Shown here piece by piece: positions 1 through 9,700 of a DNA stretch of 64,000 nt. The position numbers and the translations under genes were made by a program. Position 1 is the first letter of the stretch. Each line of letters opens with the position of its first letter. The stretch comes from Girardinichthys multiradiatus (lineage: Eukaryota; Chordata; Actinopteri; Cyprinodontiformes; Goodeidae): assembly GCF_021462225.1 (NCBI RefSeq), contig NC_061804.1, forward strand, positions 7,863,740 to 7,927,739, read 5' to 3'. Under the pieces are notes generated by a model. The model was not told the DNA's origin. It saw nothing but the letters and a program-made list of their open reading frames with translations, and did not search any database.

Positions 1-1130
1 CCCACTCACCCCTTCTGGACCACGGACCATGCCGTACTACGAGGACGGCATGGACGACGGATGGACCGTGGTGCGGAGCTGTCGCAGGAGATGGTTGGAG
101 GACCGACGCCATTACGGGCCTCCATCACGCGGTTCTTCTCCGCCAGACCGCCATTTTGTCGCTCGCCAGCGACGCCATTTTGAACCGCAGGAGGGCGGCC
201 ATTTTGGTCCACCTGTAGGTGGAGGCTGGCGAGCCGAACCCCGTGACCACTTCGGGGGATCTGCTTGCCGCAGCAGATGGTGTGAGCGGAGCCCACACAG
301 CCGCCGCAGGTATGTCGTCCCCGTGGACTTTTATGATGCCCGGGAGGAACGTGAGTACGGCTACCTGCCTCCACACACCAGGCAACACCGCACGTATGCG
401 GAGGTGGCCGGATTCCGCACCCAGTGGGACTTTCCACCGCTGCAAGCTGCAGGACGGAGGCCGGTCCAGCAGCGACGTCGCGTGGGGTCGTCGCGGGAGC
501 GGCAGCGCCGTCAGCCGGCGGAGCAACGCCCTCTGCGGCGCACCTTTCCCGGCCGAAATCGGGACCGCGGACGAGTGGGATCTGCTGCTGGGACCTACCT
601 CGGCAGAACCCATGACAGGGGCCGGAAACCCCTCTCGCACACCGGCATCGCGTCAGCGGAGAGAGCGCTCCACTCAGCAGGTGCAGCAGTCTGACGACCC
701 GGACTTTGCTGCTAAGGTGAGACTGCTGCACAAACTTCTCAAGGTGGTCCACCACCTCAAGAACGTCTCTCAAGCTGACTTTCCTCCCCCCTTCAGCAAA
801 CTCTGTACCCACCTGTCGGAGGTTGTTGTGCCGGCGTTCCCCTCTAACAGCACTGCCCAGCTGATTGAGGGGAACACCCGCAATTGGACCTCTTAAGGAG
901 AACTACCAGGGCTTATTTAGAGGAGGGAATCGTGACTCTTAGCCATTTCGTCCAGCACACTTTGACTGCTCCGTTCCAGATCGCGGCGAAATGGGCGCGC
1001 CGGAAGCCCCCAGCTGGGGGACCGAGCGGAAGGATGGAAACGCAGACCGTCACCCCGCCCACGTTGCCGGATCGAGTTCAGATCACAGGACGGCCTACAG
1101 TTTCGGTGGGCACCATGACCGAGCGGCCCA
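1..1130 (+). mobile_element. Penelope-like element, 5' partial copy (plus strand, broken ORF1)
   Basis: This is the 5' part of a retroelement whose other copy lies inverted at about 1131-3640. A reading frame opens at 29 with MPYYEDGMDDGWTVVRS, the same start as the ORF1 of the minus copy (3384). It continues as an Arg-rich, low-complexity stretch. The coding sense then moves to a second frame (to 896) with a leucine-rich helical segment, DDPDFAAKVRLLHKLLKVVH, and to a third frame from about 884 (RTTRAYLEEGIVTLSHF). At least two frameshifts therefore break it. ORF1 similarity stops near 1130, where the sequence switches to the antisense of the RT C-terminus of the minus copy. The left end lies outside the window. 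The function of the ORF1 N-terminus is unknown; its basic composition would fit nucleic-acid binding, which is inference. Confidence 0.7.
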
Positions 1131-2705
1131 ACCTGGACAGTCCCACATTAAAGGGGGAGAAAGTAGCTAGAAAGGGAAGGAGGGGTCCCTCCCTCTCCTT
1201 CTGTGGGGGGCACTCAGGCAGGCTCTTTAAACATCTCCTCAGAAAAGACCTCTGGTAGCCTCTGCTGGACAAAGCAGAGAACAACTCTGACTGCCTATGT
1301 TGTGTACATATTCTTTGAAACCGAATTAATTGGGACTTAATGAGCCCAGCAAACTTATGCTTTGGATGAAAGCTCGTTTTAAACAATAGGGCATGTGTAT
1401 CAGTCGGCTTGAAATAAACTTTGGTATCCAATATGCCGGTGTTGTGAAAATTTGGGCCTTTAAATGTGGTGGTGTCCAAAAAATCCACTGCGGTAACGCT
1501 CGTGGTAGATTTAAGTTTGATGGAGGCATTGACCTTATTGAGTGTGTGCACGAAATGTTTAAAGTCCTCCTTAGAGTGGGTCCACACCCCCCAGATATCA
1601 TCTAAATATCTATAATACAACAATGGGCATGCCTTAAGGGCCTCAGTTTCCCATGCAGCCATAAAAATGTTCGCATAAAGAAGGTGCGAATCTCTTCCCC
1701 ATAGCTGTCCCTTTTAATTTGCAGAAACCATTCTCCATTAAGGAGGAAATCATTTCTGCACAGGTTGATTTCTAAGAGCTGGAGGATTTCCGCATCTGGC
1801 CTCCCTCTACAGTCACAATATTTGTGTACAGACTGTCCACATCAAATGTGAATAGGACAGAATGTGCAGGAATTTTGACTTTTTTGATGATGTCCATAAA
1901 ATGACACGTATCTTTTAATATAGCTCTGATGCTTTTTGGACAGGGGATTGAGATAATAATCTATAAATTCAGCCGTCCCATAAGTCTCACTGCCGCAATC
2001 AGAGACTATGGGTCTACCCGGGGGGATTTGATAAGGAATACTCCATTTAACTGGGTCCTTGTGAATTTTGGGAAGAATATAAAAATATCGAGGCCTGGGG
2101 TTAATGGGGCTTAATAAATATTCTTTTTGTTTGGCCGAAATGAATTTATTCTTCCACAATTTTGTGATAATCTGATTGATCACAGGAATTGTATCCGGGT
2201 AGATAGGCTGTTCCAATTTGTGGTAATAATTTTGATCAGATAATTGTCTGTCACATTCCCACAAATATTGTTGCTTGTCCAGGATGACAACAGCTCTCCC
2301 TTTGTCTGCTGGCTTCAGCACAATTTCTGGATGGCCTCTCAGTTCATCCAATGCTGAAATCTCAGCTGGGGTCAAATTAGGTTCCAATGTGTCCAACTTG
2401 TGTTGCTGTTTAAAAAAATTCAGATCCCTATCAATTAGAATTTGGGTTTCGGGAGGCAGATCACTCATGGAAGGCGACCAGGTGGATCCAGCAGTGAAAG
2501 GCCGGTGAGTCAAACCACCATCTGTACCAAATAGAAGTTTGAGTTTAACTCTCCTGTGGTACTGCTGAAGGTCATACCTGCTTTCCAGTTTCTGCCACCT
2601 GCTCCTGCTGCTGCTCCGCGGGATGAAGGTAAGGCCCTTATTCAGCAGACTGTGCTGGTCTGCTGACAATACAAAAGATCTGGACAAATTAATAACAGTT
2701 CCCAC
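1078..2705 (-). pseudogene. Penelope-like reverse transcriptase, frameshifted
   Basis: Three pieces on the minus strand make one decayed RT. The first (2705-1842) has LKPADKGRAVVILDK, typical of the N-terminal RT fingers of Penelope-like elements, then ILPKIHKDP and PPGRPIVSDCGSE. An extra A in an A-run near 1921-1926 shifts the frame. In the new frame follows motif A, FTFDVDSLYTNI. A short internal deletion lies near 1825 and another shift near 1675. The last piece (1662-1078) carries the catalytic box YYRYLDDIWGVW and the thumb region through LLPFLATFSPFNVGL. The YLDD box and order of motifs are family hallmarks. After about 1131 the frame continues only by chance into the inverted partner copy. 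Not functional as it stands. Confidence 0.85.
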
Positions 2706-2714
2706 TGGTTGGGC

Positions 2715-3384
2715 TTAAGGGGATGGGAATTTTACCCACCCGTACCAGTGGGCGAGCATGCGGGAGGCAGTCCCCGGGGTCCAGTGGATCCCATCCCGCT
2801 CAGTCTCGAACCCCTCCTGCAGGGGTGGCATCCGCTCTTTTAGAGTCTGGATGTAGGCATTTTGATGCCGAAGCATGGCCTGCTCTCTGTGGGGCAAAAA
2901 CGGTCCAATGTTATGCTCCGGCACAAATACCTGTGTGTTAGGGAGGCGCCTGGAGCTCCCTCAGGGCTGTGTGTTTCTCCCTCTGGCTGCAGTTGTTCAG
3001 GCCAAAGGACGACACCAACTTCTCCACAGGTCCGTTGATGATGGCCTTTGTTAAGAGGGCCTCTGCATGCTTCCACTTAGCCCCCGGGAAGCCGTCCACC
3101 TGTAAATTAGCAAAAGCGGGGAAACGGTTAATGTTGGAATCACCCAACACCACCCACTTTTTATCGATCACCAGGCTCCAGTCCTCCATCTTATTAGGCG
3201 TCGGGGGATGTCTGGTGGGCCTCCGTGTTTGCGGGGTGGAAGTGGCAGCCGCAGGAAGCGGCCGCAAACAGAAGCCCCCCGTTAAGTCCCGACCGGAAGG
3301 GGAGTGTGCCGCAACGAACCCGATCCTGCGACGGCTCCGCACCACGGTCCATCCGTCGTCCAAGCCGTCCTCGTAGTACGGCAT
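2715..3384 (-). pseudogene. SGNH-hydrolase-like ORF1 of the Penelope-like element, frameshifted
   Basis: The frame from 3384 has an N-terminal MPYYEDGLDDGWTVVRS motif, then a Pro/Arg-rich stretch, then KKWVVLGDSNINRFP. The GDSN at residues 81-84 matches block I of SGNH/GDSL hydrolases, with Ser83 as the candidate nucleophile. A frameshift close to 2945 moves the sense to the frame 2924-2715, where DGIHWTPGTASRML fits block V (Asp-x-x-His). Together these supply Ser, Asp and His of a possible triad. Similar esterase-like ORFs are known in some LINEs and in some large Penelope-type elements, where their role is unclear. The frameshift and a missing N-terminal segment make this copy a pseudogene. 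The esterase reading rests on two short motifs, so it is moderate. Confidence 0.6.
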
Positions 3385-3553
3385 GGTCCGTGGTCCAGAA
3401 GGGTTGAGTGGGTCGAATTAAATGGTGAACTAAACTGGTAAGTATTAAAAAAGAAAGGCTAAGCCAAGGTCGGCTAACGAAAAAAGCGCCACTCACTGTA
3501 ATTCCCTTCTGCGCACTTTATTTAACAAAAATTAAAAGCAAACAAGCAAAGTA

Positions 3554-3618
3554 GTTACAATTAAAACAGAATTGCAACGTTTCGGTTCTGATAAGGACCT
3601 TCATCAGGCAATTGTAAC
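3554..3618 (-). ncRNA. Hammerhead-ribozyme-like motif
   Basis: On the minus strand the sequence reads GTTACAATT, GC, CTGATGA, a short hairpin (GGTCC...GAACC, one mismatch), GAAA, a tiny stem-loop, then AATTGTAAC. CTGATGA and GAAA are the two conserved core boxes of a hammerhead, and the outer 9-mers are perfect complements (stem I). Penelope-like elements are known to carry minimal hammerheads of this kind in their terminal regions, and this motif lies just upstream of ORF1 on the same strand. Stem III is only about 2 bp and the cleavage triplet looks like GTT rather than the usual GTC, so activity is doubtful. Confidence 0.7.
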
Positions 3619-3669
3619 TCCGCTGATCAAAGTGCGTGCTCTCGCAGTGAGAGCTGGCGAGGGAAAGAT

Positions 3670-4167
3670 GGCGCTATGGTTTTTCGCTTTAATTTCAAAA
3701 TCCTGGTTTTGACTTTTAGAGCTCTCCATGGTCAGGCTCCCCGATACATTAGAGCCCTGTTGTGTCCGTATATCCCTTCTCGAAGGCTAAGGTCATTGGA
3801 TCAGAATCCTCTTAAGGTCCCTTACACCCGTTTTAAGACTAGAGGAGATCGTTCCTTCCAGGCCGTTGCGCCAAAGCTTTGGAACGATCTCCCGCTCTCG
3901 TTACGTTCTCTTGATTCTGTGGAAGTTTTTAAGAGCAAACTTAAAACCTATCTCTTTTGCAAATCTTTTTAACAGCTCCAGTGCGTTGGATGTAGTTATG
4001 CTACTATAGGCTTGTGACTATTATATTTACCCTCATATTGATGGTTTTTATTACATTTTTTGTGCCTTTATTGTTTTATCTTCATGTATAATTGTGCACT
4101 TCTGTAAAGCACCTTGTGACATTTAATGTCTGTGAAAGGCGCTACATAAATAAACTTTTACTTACTT
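3670..4167 (+). mobile_element. L2-type LINE, 3'-terminal fragment
   Basis: The plus-strand frame 3676-3972 encodes the typical last 100 residues of L2/Maui-type LINE polyproteins: FKILVLTFRALHGQAPRYI, then TRGDRSFQAVAPKLWNDLPL and FKSKLKTYLF before the stop. It is followed by a 3' UTR ending in a GAAAGGCGCTACATAAATAA-type tail and short TTAC repeats near 4167. The copy is heavily 5'-truncated, as is usual for LINE insertions. It abuts the outer end of the Penelope-like locus at about 3640-3670. Confidence 0.85.
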
Positions 4168-5600
4168 ACTAATATAAACAGCAACGAGGCTCTTAAAAAG
4201 GTCATTCCCTTCCTGCTTCCCAAGAGGATTCAGTCTCATTGTCTAGTTGTCAGACTTATCCTGTCATTCAACGTGAATAACATATCTGATTGGACTTCAT
4301 CTCCTTCCAACATTTTAGTCCCTTTTTTAATTTGTAATTATCGGCTTTTTAAATTAGTTTTTGTCCTTGGAAAAAAAGGCCGTTGATAAAATGTTTCAGT
4401 TTTACTCGATAACATTTATGATAGCCACTGCAGTATCTTGCAGGGCATCTTCTTCAACCAAGACTTTAAAGAATGCCTGGTATCATTGTCCTGTTTAAGG
4501 TCTAATAACGGCCAAGCTTCAGCTTCGTTCCAGACATGTCTGTGTCTCACAGGATTTCCCTCTTGTACTCCACATGCTGGTTTCTAATGCCCAGAAAGCA
4601 AAGCCTCCAAGCGTCACTGAGCCAGTGCCATGCTTCACTGCTAATGTAATCCTTACATATGCTTTTCCCAATATAGTTAATAGATCTAGGCCCCTACCTT
4701 CAAAATAAAGAACAGATTTTAATTGCGATGAAATTTGAGCCAGAGGCAGGCCAGTAAAACACAACAAAAAGGTATAAAGACAAAATTGTAAATAATCATA
4801 AAAAACTATATGTACAGTTACATTTGAAGAATGTAGAAAGATTTGATGACTTGAAATTGGGAAAACATTTTTATTATACTTAATGAGAGTGACCATTTTA
4901 GAAACAAAGGTAAAATGGTTTTCGTTGAAACCTATAATGCATCAAAATCAGCATTATTAGTTATTGACCTAGTAAAGGATGTAATAACTTGTGCCAAATT
5001 ATCTACTTCGCAGCTTTTTTTTTTTTTTTTTAAACATTGAATTTTTTCTCTAATTGAAAATAAAGTCAGTAGCTCTTATGACAAAACTGGCATAAAACAA
5101 AACCTATGTTTAGGGCCGCAGTAGCTAAAAAGATTTTATGCATTAAAAGTCAGAAAAAGGAAAGCATTTTAGCATTTAATCACTTATAAGAACAGTTTGG
5201 GCTTGAGGGCAAAAAGTGTAACAAACCGTTATGTTGGTGCTTCATGGGTTAAAGTTTTGAACTACTTGATTTGGTCTCCTCTCTAACATGCAATGTAACC
5301 TTACTTTCAACAGTCATTGAAAGTAGGATTTAGATTTTAATCTGGATCAACTCCATGTAATATTAATTTCATTTTGCTAGTTAAAATGCCTGAACCCGAT
5401 TTGTTGGGGGTTGAATGTTTTAGGTGCAACTGAATGCTGATGATGTGATGCTCTTCTCGACCCTCCTTTCTGACACATAAGAATAGGATATCTGTAATGT
5501 TTTCAGTGTAAAGGTTCAATCATCTGCACAGCATTTTTTAGGTGTTTTTGTGAAAAGGTTGTATATTAAAAAAACAAATCACATTCAAAACAGTCAAGGT
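4168..5600. other. Spacer, no gene seen
   Basis: AT-rich sequence with no convincing coding frame. Around 4530-4680 there is a faint similarity to a common fish transposon segment (CCATGCTTCACTGC), too short to assign. A poly-T run lies at about 5014-5031. Confidence 0.5.
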
Positions 5601-5624
5601 TTTATTTTGCATCACTTCTTTATT
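5601..5624 (-). promoter_or_regulatory. Candidate polyadenylation signals for DTX2
   Basis: Two AATAAA hexamers on the minus strand (5624-5619 and 5606-5601) lie about 0.9 kb after the DTX2 stop codon. They would give a 3' UTR of ordinary length. Other AT-rich hexamers occur nearer the stop, so the site used is not settled by sequence. Confidence 0.35.
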
Positions 5625-6519
5625 GCAGATCTTTTTTTGTTTTCATTTTTAAAGTTGTACACACACCAAGGCTGAGCTGCGGTACTGTGAGCAGAATAAT
5701 GTGTGAATACAGGAGGTTGCACCTCGAGGGAACATGGACGTGTCCGCTGCAGCTTTGCTAGACTCGTTTTAATCAAGACAGAGTTTGAAGACTTTGATTG
5801 TCACACTGTCAAATCTTCCTAACTAGAGATTTTTTTTATTCTTTTGTCTCAGAGGTGATAAAATAGCTGAGTTCATGGGGCCATTCTCTCTCACATACAT
5901 GAAATGACAAACAGCTGCAGAATGCCCCCAGTTTAAAGGCTTAAATAGAAGATAGCTAAATAATAATGAAAAAAGTCAACTTTATGGCATTTTTTTCATA
6001 TTTTTGATGCATTTATATTTTTATTTACAATTGTGAAGTATTGCCTCTTCTCATCAAATCTGTTTATTATACTGAGGTTGCTACTTGAAGTTTAGTGTTG
6101 TTTCAGATGAAACATTTGACTGTTCCCAGTTTGATAACTGGCCTGTAACAGGGGAAAAAAAAACCATGTCAGAGCTAAAGTACTTCACGAGATTTTCATT
6201 CCCAGAGTGAGCTCCACTTGTCCACGAGTATACTGAGGCGGCTGGAACCGGAAAAATAAGAATCACTAGTTTGCCAGTGCGTTGGGAGGTTTGACTGAGT
6301 AGGCACACTGAGATGGGCCTGGATCCCCCCCCCCCTCTCCTCCTCATATTTTCAAGTTTGGTCTTGTGACGCACAGAAATGCAGCAGCGTATGAACCAGG
6401 CAAATCTTTGCAGAGATTGTTTTTACCCCCCTGCCCCACCGCTGGAAACCCACTAGATTCTGAGGGCTGAACTGGAGGTTTGCAGTGGAGTGGAAATGCA
6501 TGGAGCTGCCATCTGTGAC

Positions 6520-6765
6520 CTAACTGCTGCAGCTGCCTCCCGGAGGTTTGAGGCAGTCCTCTGTCACGCCCTGCGAGGCCAGCTCAGACAGGACGTTCTC
6601 CAGGTAGTTGGGGTCAGGGTAGCCGTGGCCCGAAAGGTTGGACATCATCTCGGTTTTGTGGTGGATGCCGTTCCACACCACCGTGTCCTGCTCCCCAGTG
6701 GTGCTGGACGTCCCCACAGTGAAGATGAGGCGCCGCATCCACGCCACCTTCAGCAGCTCCAGGAC
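6520..6765 (-). CDS. dtx2: DTX2 terminal coding exon 9 (DTC end and stop)
   Basis: Encodes [18 protein letters not shown], then [20 protein letters not shown] and [17 protein letters not shown], ending PPGGSCSS and TAG at 6522-6520. The His of GHGYPD and the Glu of LSEL, which I recall as the pair needed for ADP-ribose ubiquitination in human DTX2, are both kept. One position differs from the usual WNEIHHKTE: the Glu is Gly (codon GGC). Confidence 0.95.
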   Translation of the reverse strand, partial: VLELLKVAWMRRLIFTVGTSSTTGEQDTVVWNGIHHKTEMMSNLSGHGYPDPNYLENVLSELASQGVTEDCLKPPGGSCSS

Positions 6766-9700
6766 CTGATGACGAGCGGAGAGGCAAAGGTCAAGTCTTA
6801 TTACCATTGAGTGATGTTGGGTCAACAGACTGATTACATTAATGTGCACCATTAACATGGTGACCAGGAAAGTTGTAGCTAAACAACTTTAAATTCTCAT
6901 AGTGATGCTCAATCCCATAATATTAACAACTCCACATTTGAGATAGAAAGCCAGTCACGTTCTATACAACTATACCGCTTCTTCCATAGTGAGTCGCGGA
7001 GAAGCTGGTGCCTACCTCTAGCAGTCTATGGGCAGGAGGCAGGGTACCCCCTGGACAGGTCGCCAGTCCATCGCAGGGCAACAAACAACCATGCACACAC
7101 TTCAATCATTCACACACCTAAGGGCAATTTAGAGAGACCAATTAATGTCTTTGGACTGTGGGAGGAAACCAGAGTACCCGGTGCATGGGGAGAACATGCA
7201 AACATGCAGAAAGACCCCGGCCGGGAATGGAACCCAGGACCTTCTTGCTGCAAGGCAACAGTGCTACCAACTGCCGGCCCGAGATGGAAAGCTTTTTAGT
7301 TATTTTGAACCAGGATGAAACTTAACATTTTATGTTACAGTAAGCTTATAAAAACAAGCCTATTAATTAAACTGTGCGTATTTAACTTTAGTGTCCGATT
7401 ACCTAAAAACTTCAGTCAGAGGTTTACACACCTTTCCTAAGTATTTGGTAGAACAACTAGTTTAAGCAGCCTGTAACGTTTATGATCTAAGATTTAATCC
7501 CAGCGTAAAGCCGACTTCTTTTTTCTACCTTTCTGCCCTTGTCGTTGTCGGGAAGGAAACAGAAGCGAGGGAAGCCCCTGCAGGTGTACGGCTGTCCTGG
7601 GTTGGGATGCTCCGGGCCCTGAAAAAGGCAAACAAACTGAGCAATCTTAGTTTAAAATCAAAAGGAGTTGGAATGACACAATTATCTAATTACCTAACAG
7701 CTAATTACCCAAATTATATTTAGTTTTATAACACATTAGATCAAGGGGGCTTTCAGTGGTTCACTGGAAACCCTTTAGCTTTTCCCCAACATGCTGAGAA
7801 AGGAGGATGTGGACCATAAACAGAGAGATGGTGGGAAAAAACATCAATCAGTCTTCAAATTTACTTTAGAAAACTACAAACCAGACTGCAGCCTTACTTC
7901 CAATTAAGTTTCTTTACATCTGCTTTATTACGGAAAGACTTCTTATATTAACACATATTAACCTGAGACTGCTTTGTTCATGCCTTTATTTACTAATTTT
8001 GCACCACAAATTCACCTGATACTGGGTGTTCTACTTTAGTACTTGTATGTTTTATTTGATCTTGGTTTCATCTTTAGATTGACTTTACAATCCAATCCAT
8101 ATTGGCTGTACTGGCCGCTATTTCAACCAAGTTTCCCATAGATTGACTGATGGAATAAAATAAGTGAACAAATAAATTTAACTGATAAAAACCCAAAATC
8201 TAGTTTCTCTGAAAATCCAGCCCAATAAAAAGATAATTTTTAATACAGAAATCTTCCCGATATGGGGGCTGTAGCCAACCATATGGATGGAAAGTTGAGT
8301 GGAGGGAAAAGAGTGGTAGGAAAAGCTTATAAAGTAAAGTTTTCATTTAATTTGAAAATCAAAGTCTTGGAGTATAGAAGAAGAGTGGAGAGACACATAA
8401 TCCAAACTTGTTGAGGTCCGGTGTGTTTCCACAATCAGTGATGATTCTGGTACTGGTCCACACCGTTTATCAAGTCAAAAGTCAGCGCAGTCATGAACCA
8501 AAAAGTTATAGATTACTTCCTGCTTCCTTTTACTGACAAGCTATGAGAGACACCAGAACCAACAATGCAGATGACCTGAAGGTTGCTATCAAAGCAATTT
8601 GGGCTTCCTGAACACCTCAGGAGAACAACAAGCTTATAGCCTCCATGCCATGCCGCACTGATGCAGTAATTCATGCAAAAGCAGCCCAGGCCAAGTTTTG
8701 AGGTTCCCATCCACCGAGCTGCTGACCGGTACCGGTCTGTGGGTTGTTTAGTACTGGGCCACAGAATTAAAAAATATTATGTTTCTGTGGTACTGATTGT
8801 AAAAAATTATTTTGGAAAAACCCAAAGCATCCATCTGGTTCCGTTTGTGTGCTTGACCACTGCTGTACAGTAGGTGGACATACTTTATAGTAGGTAAACT
8901 TTCCTGTGTTAAAATCCTGCTTACATTGGTTTTATGCAATTTTCATGTTTCTGAGAAGCTGGATTTTGTGTTTTAATTAGTTGTGGGCTTGCATGTAATC
9001 AATCTATATGAGACACAGCAGTAAAGTAAGGTGAATGGGGCTGCCGCACCTGTATCCCAGGTGGGATGCTGTAGATGATCTGAATGGTGCCACAGTCTGG
9101 GTGTCCGGGCAGCGACTGAGCAACGCTGTAAATTTCCATCTTGCCTTTGGGCTGCGTGCCGGTCTTCTCTCCGTAGATCGTTTTGCAGGACGGACACTGC
9201 AAGCTGCCGTCCTGCAGGGAAGACATGGATCCTGGTAAACTGAACTCATCAGTCTAAACAACACTGATCAGTCAGCTTTTGTTCCAGCGTACGGACAGCA
9301 ATCAAATGATTAAATTACTGTTCAGTTATAAACATTTTTATTTGATGTTGCCTGAAATATGTAGTAATTTGGCACTCGCAGGATTACAGGACCAGTTCAG
9401 GATTCTCCACAGAGGGACAAGTCTGAGCTGCTCTGTACCTTTGTTCCATTGTTGTACATGGCCAGCATGCAGAGCATGTGCAGGGTGTGTCCGCATTTGA
9501 TGAATTTCCCCACAGTCTCTGGCGGGATGCTCTGGCCTGCCTCCTCTGAGGACGGCATCTCGTAGCTGGACGGATTGGACAGCTGATCCATGCAGATGAT
9601 GCAGTCCTGAACGGGATATAGAGCTATGCAGTTAGGAAAACAGAATCCAAAAATATTCCCTTTATGTTAGGACTACAGTCATGGACAAAGGTTTTAGCAA

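Larger units (their letters stand above)
1131..3640 (-). mobile_element. Penelope-like element, minus-strand copy with SGNH-type ORF1 and RT
   Basis: Read on the minus strand the order is: hammerhead-like motif (3618-3554), ORF1 start MPYYEDGLDDGWTVVRS (3384), an SGNH-hydrolase-like segment, then a reverse transcriptase of the Penelope-like type. ORF1 here jumps from the N-terminal motif to the SGNH part, without the leucine-rich segment seen in the plus copy, so an internal deletion is likely. The 3' end is cut near 1131, inside the region after the RT thumb, and no GIY-YIG endonuclease is present. Several frameshifts show the copy is dead. The outermost 85-95 bp of the two copies form an inverted repeat (1-95 against 3320-3415). 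Penelope-like elements are known for partial copies in direct or inverted tandem, which fits. Confidence 0.75.

Noticed and set aside
4519..4896. 125-codon minus-strand frame as a gene
   Set aside because: No recognisable domain, AT-rich, and its 5' half overlaps a faint transposon similarity.
8690..8875. Possible hAT-like repeat (GACCGGTACCGGTCTGTGGG)
   Set aside because: Resembles a common fish repeat, but too short and degraded to define ends or class.
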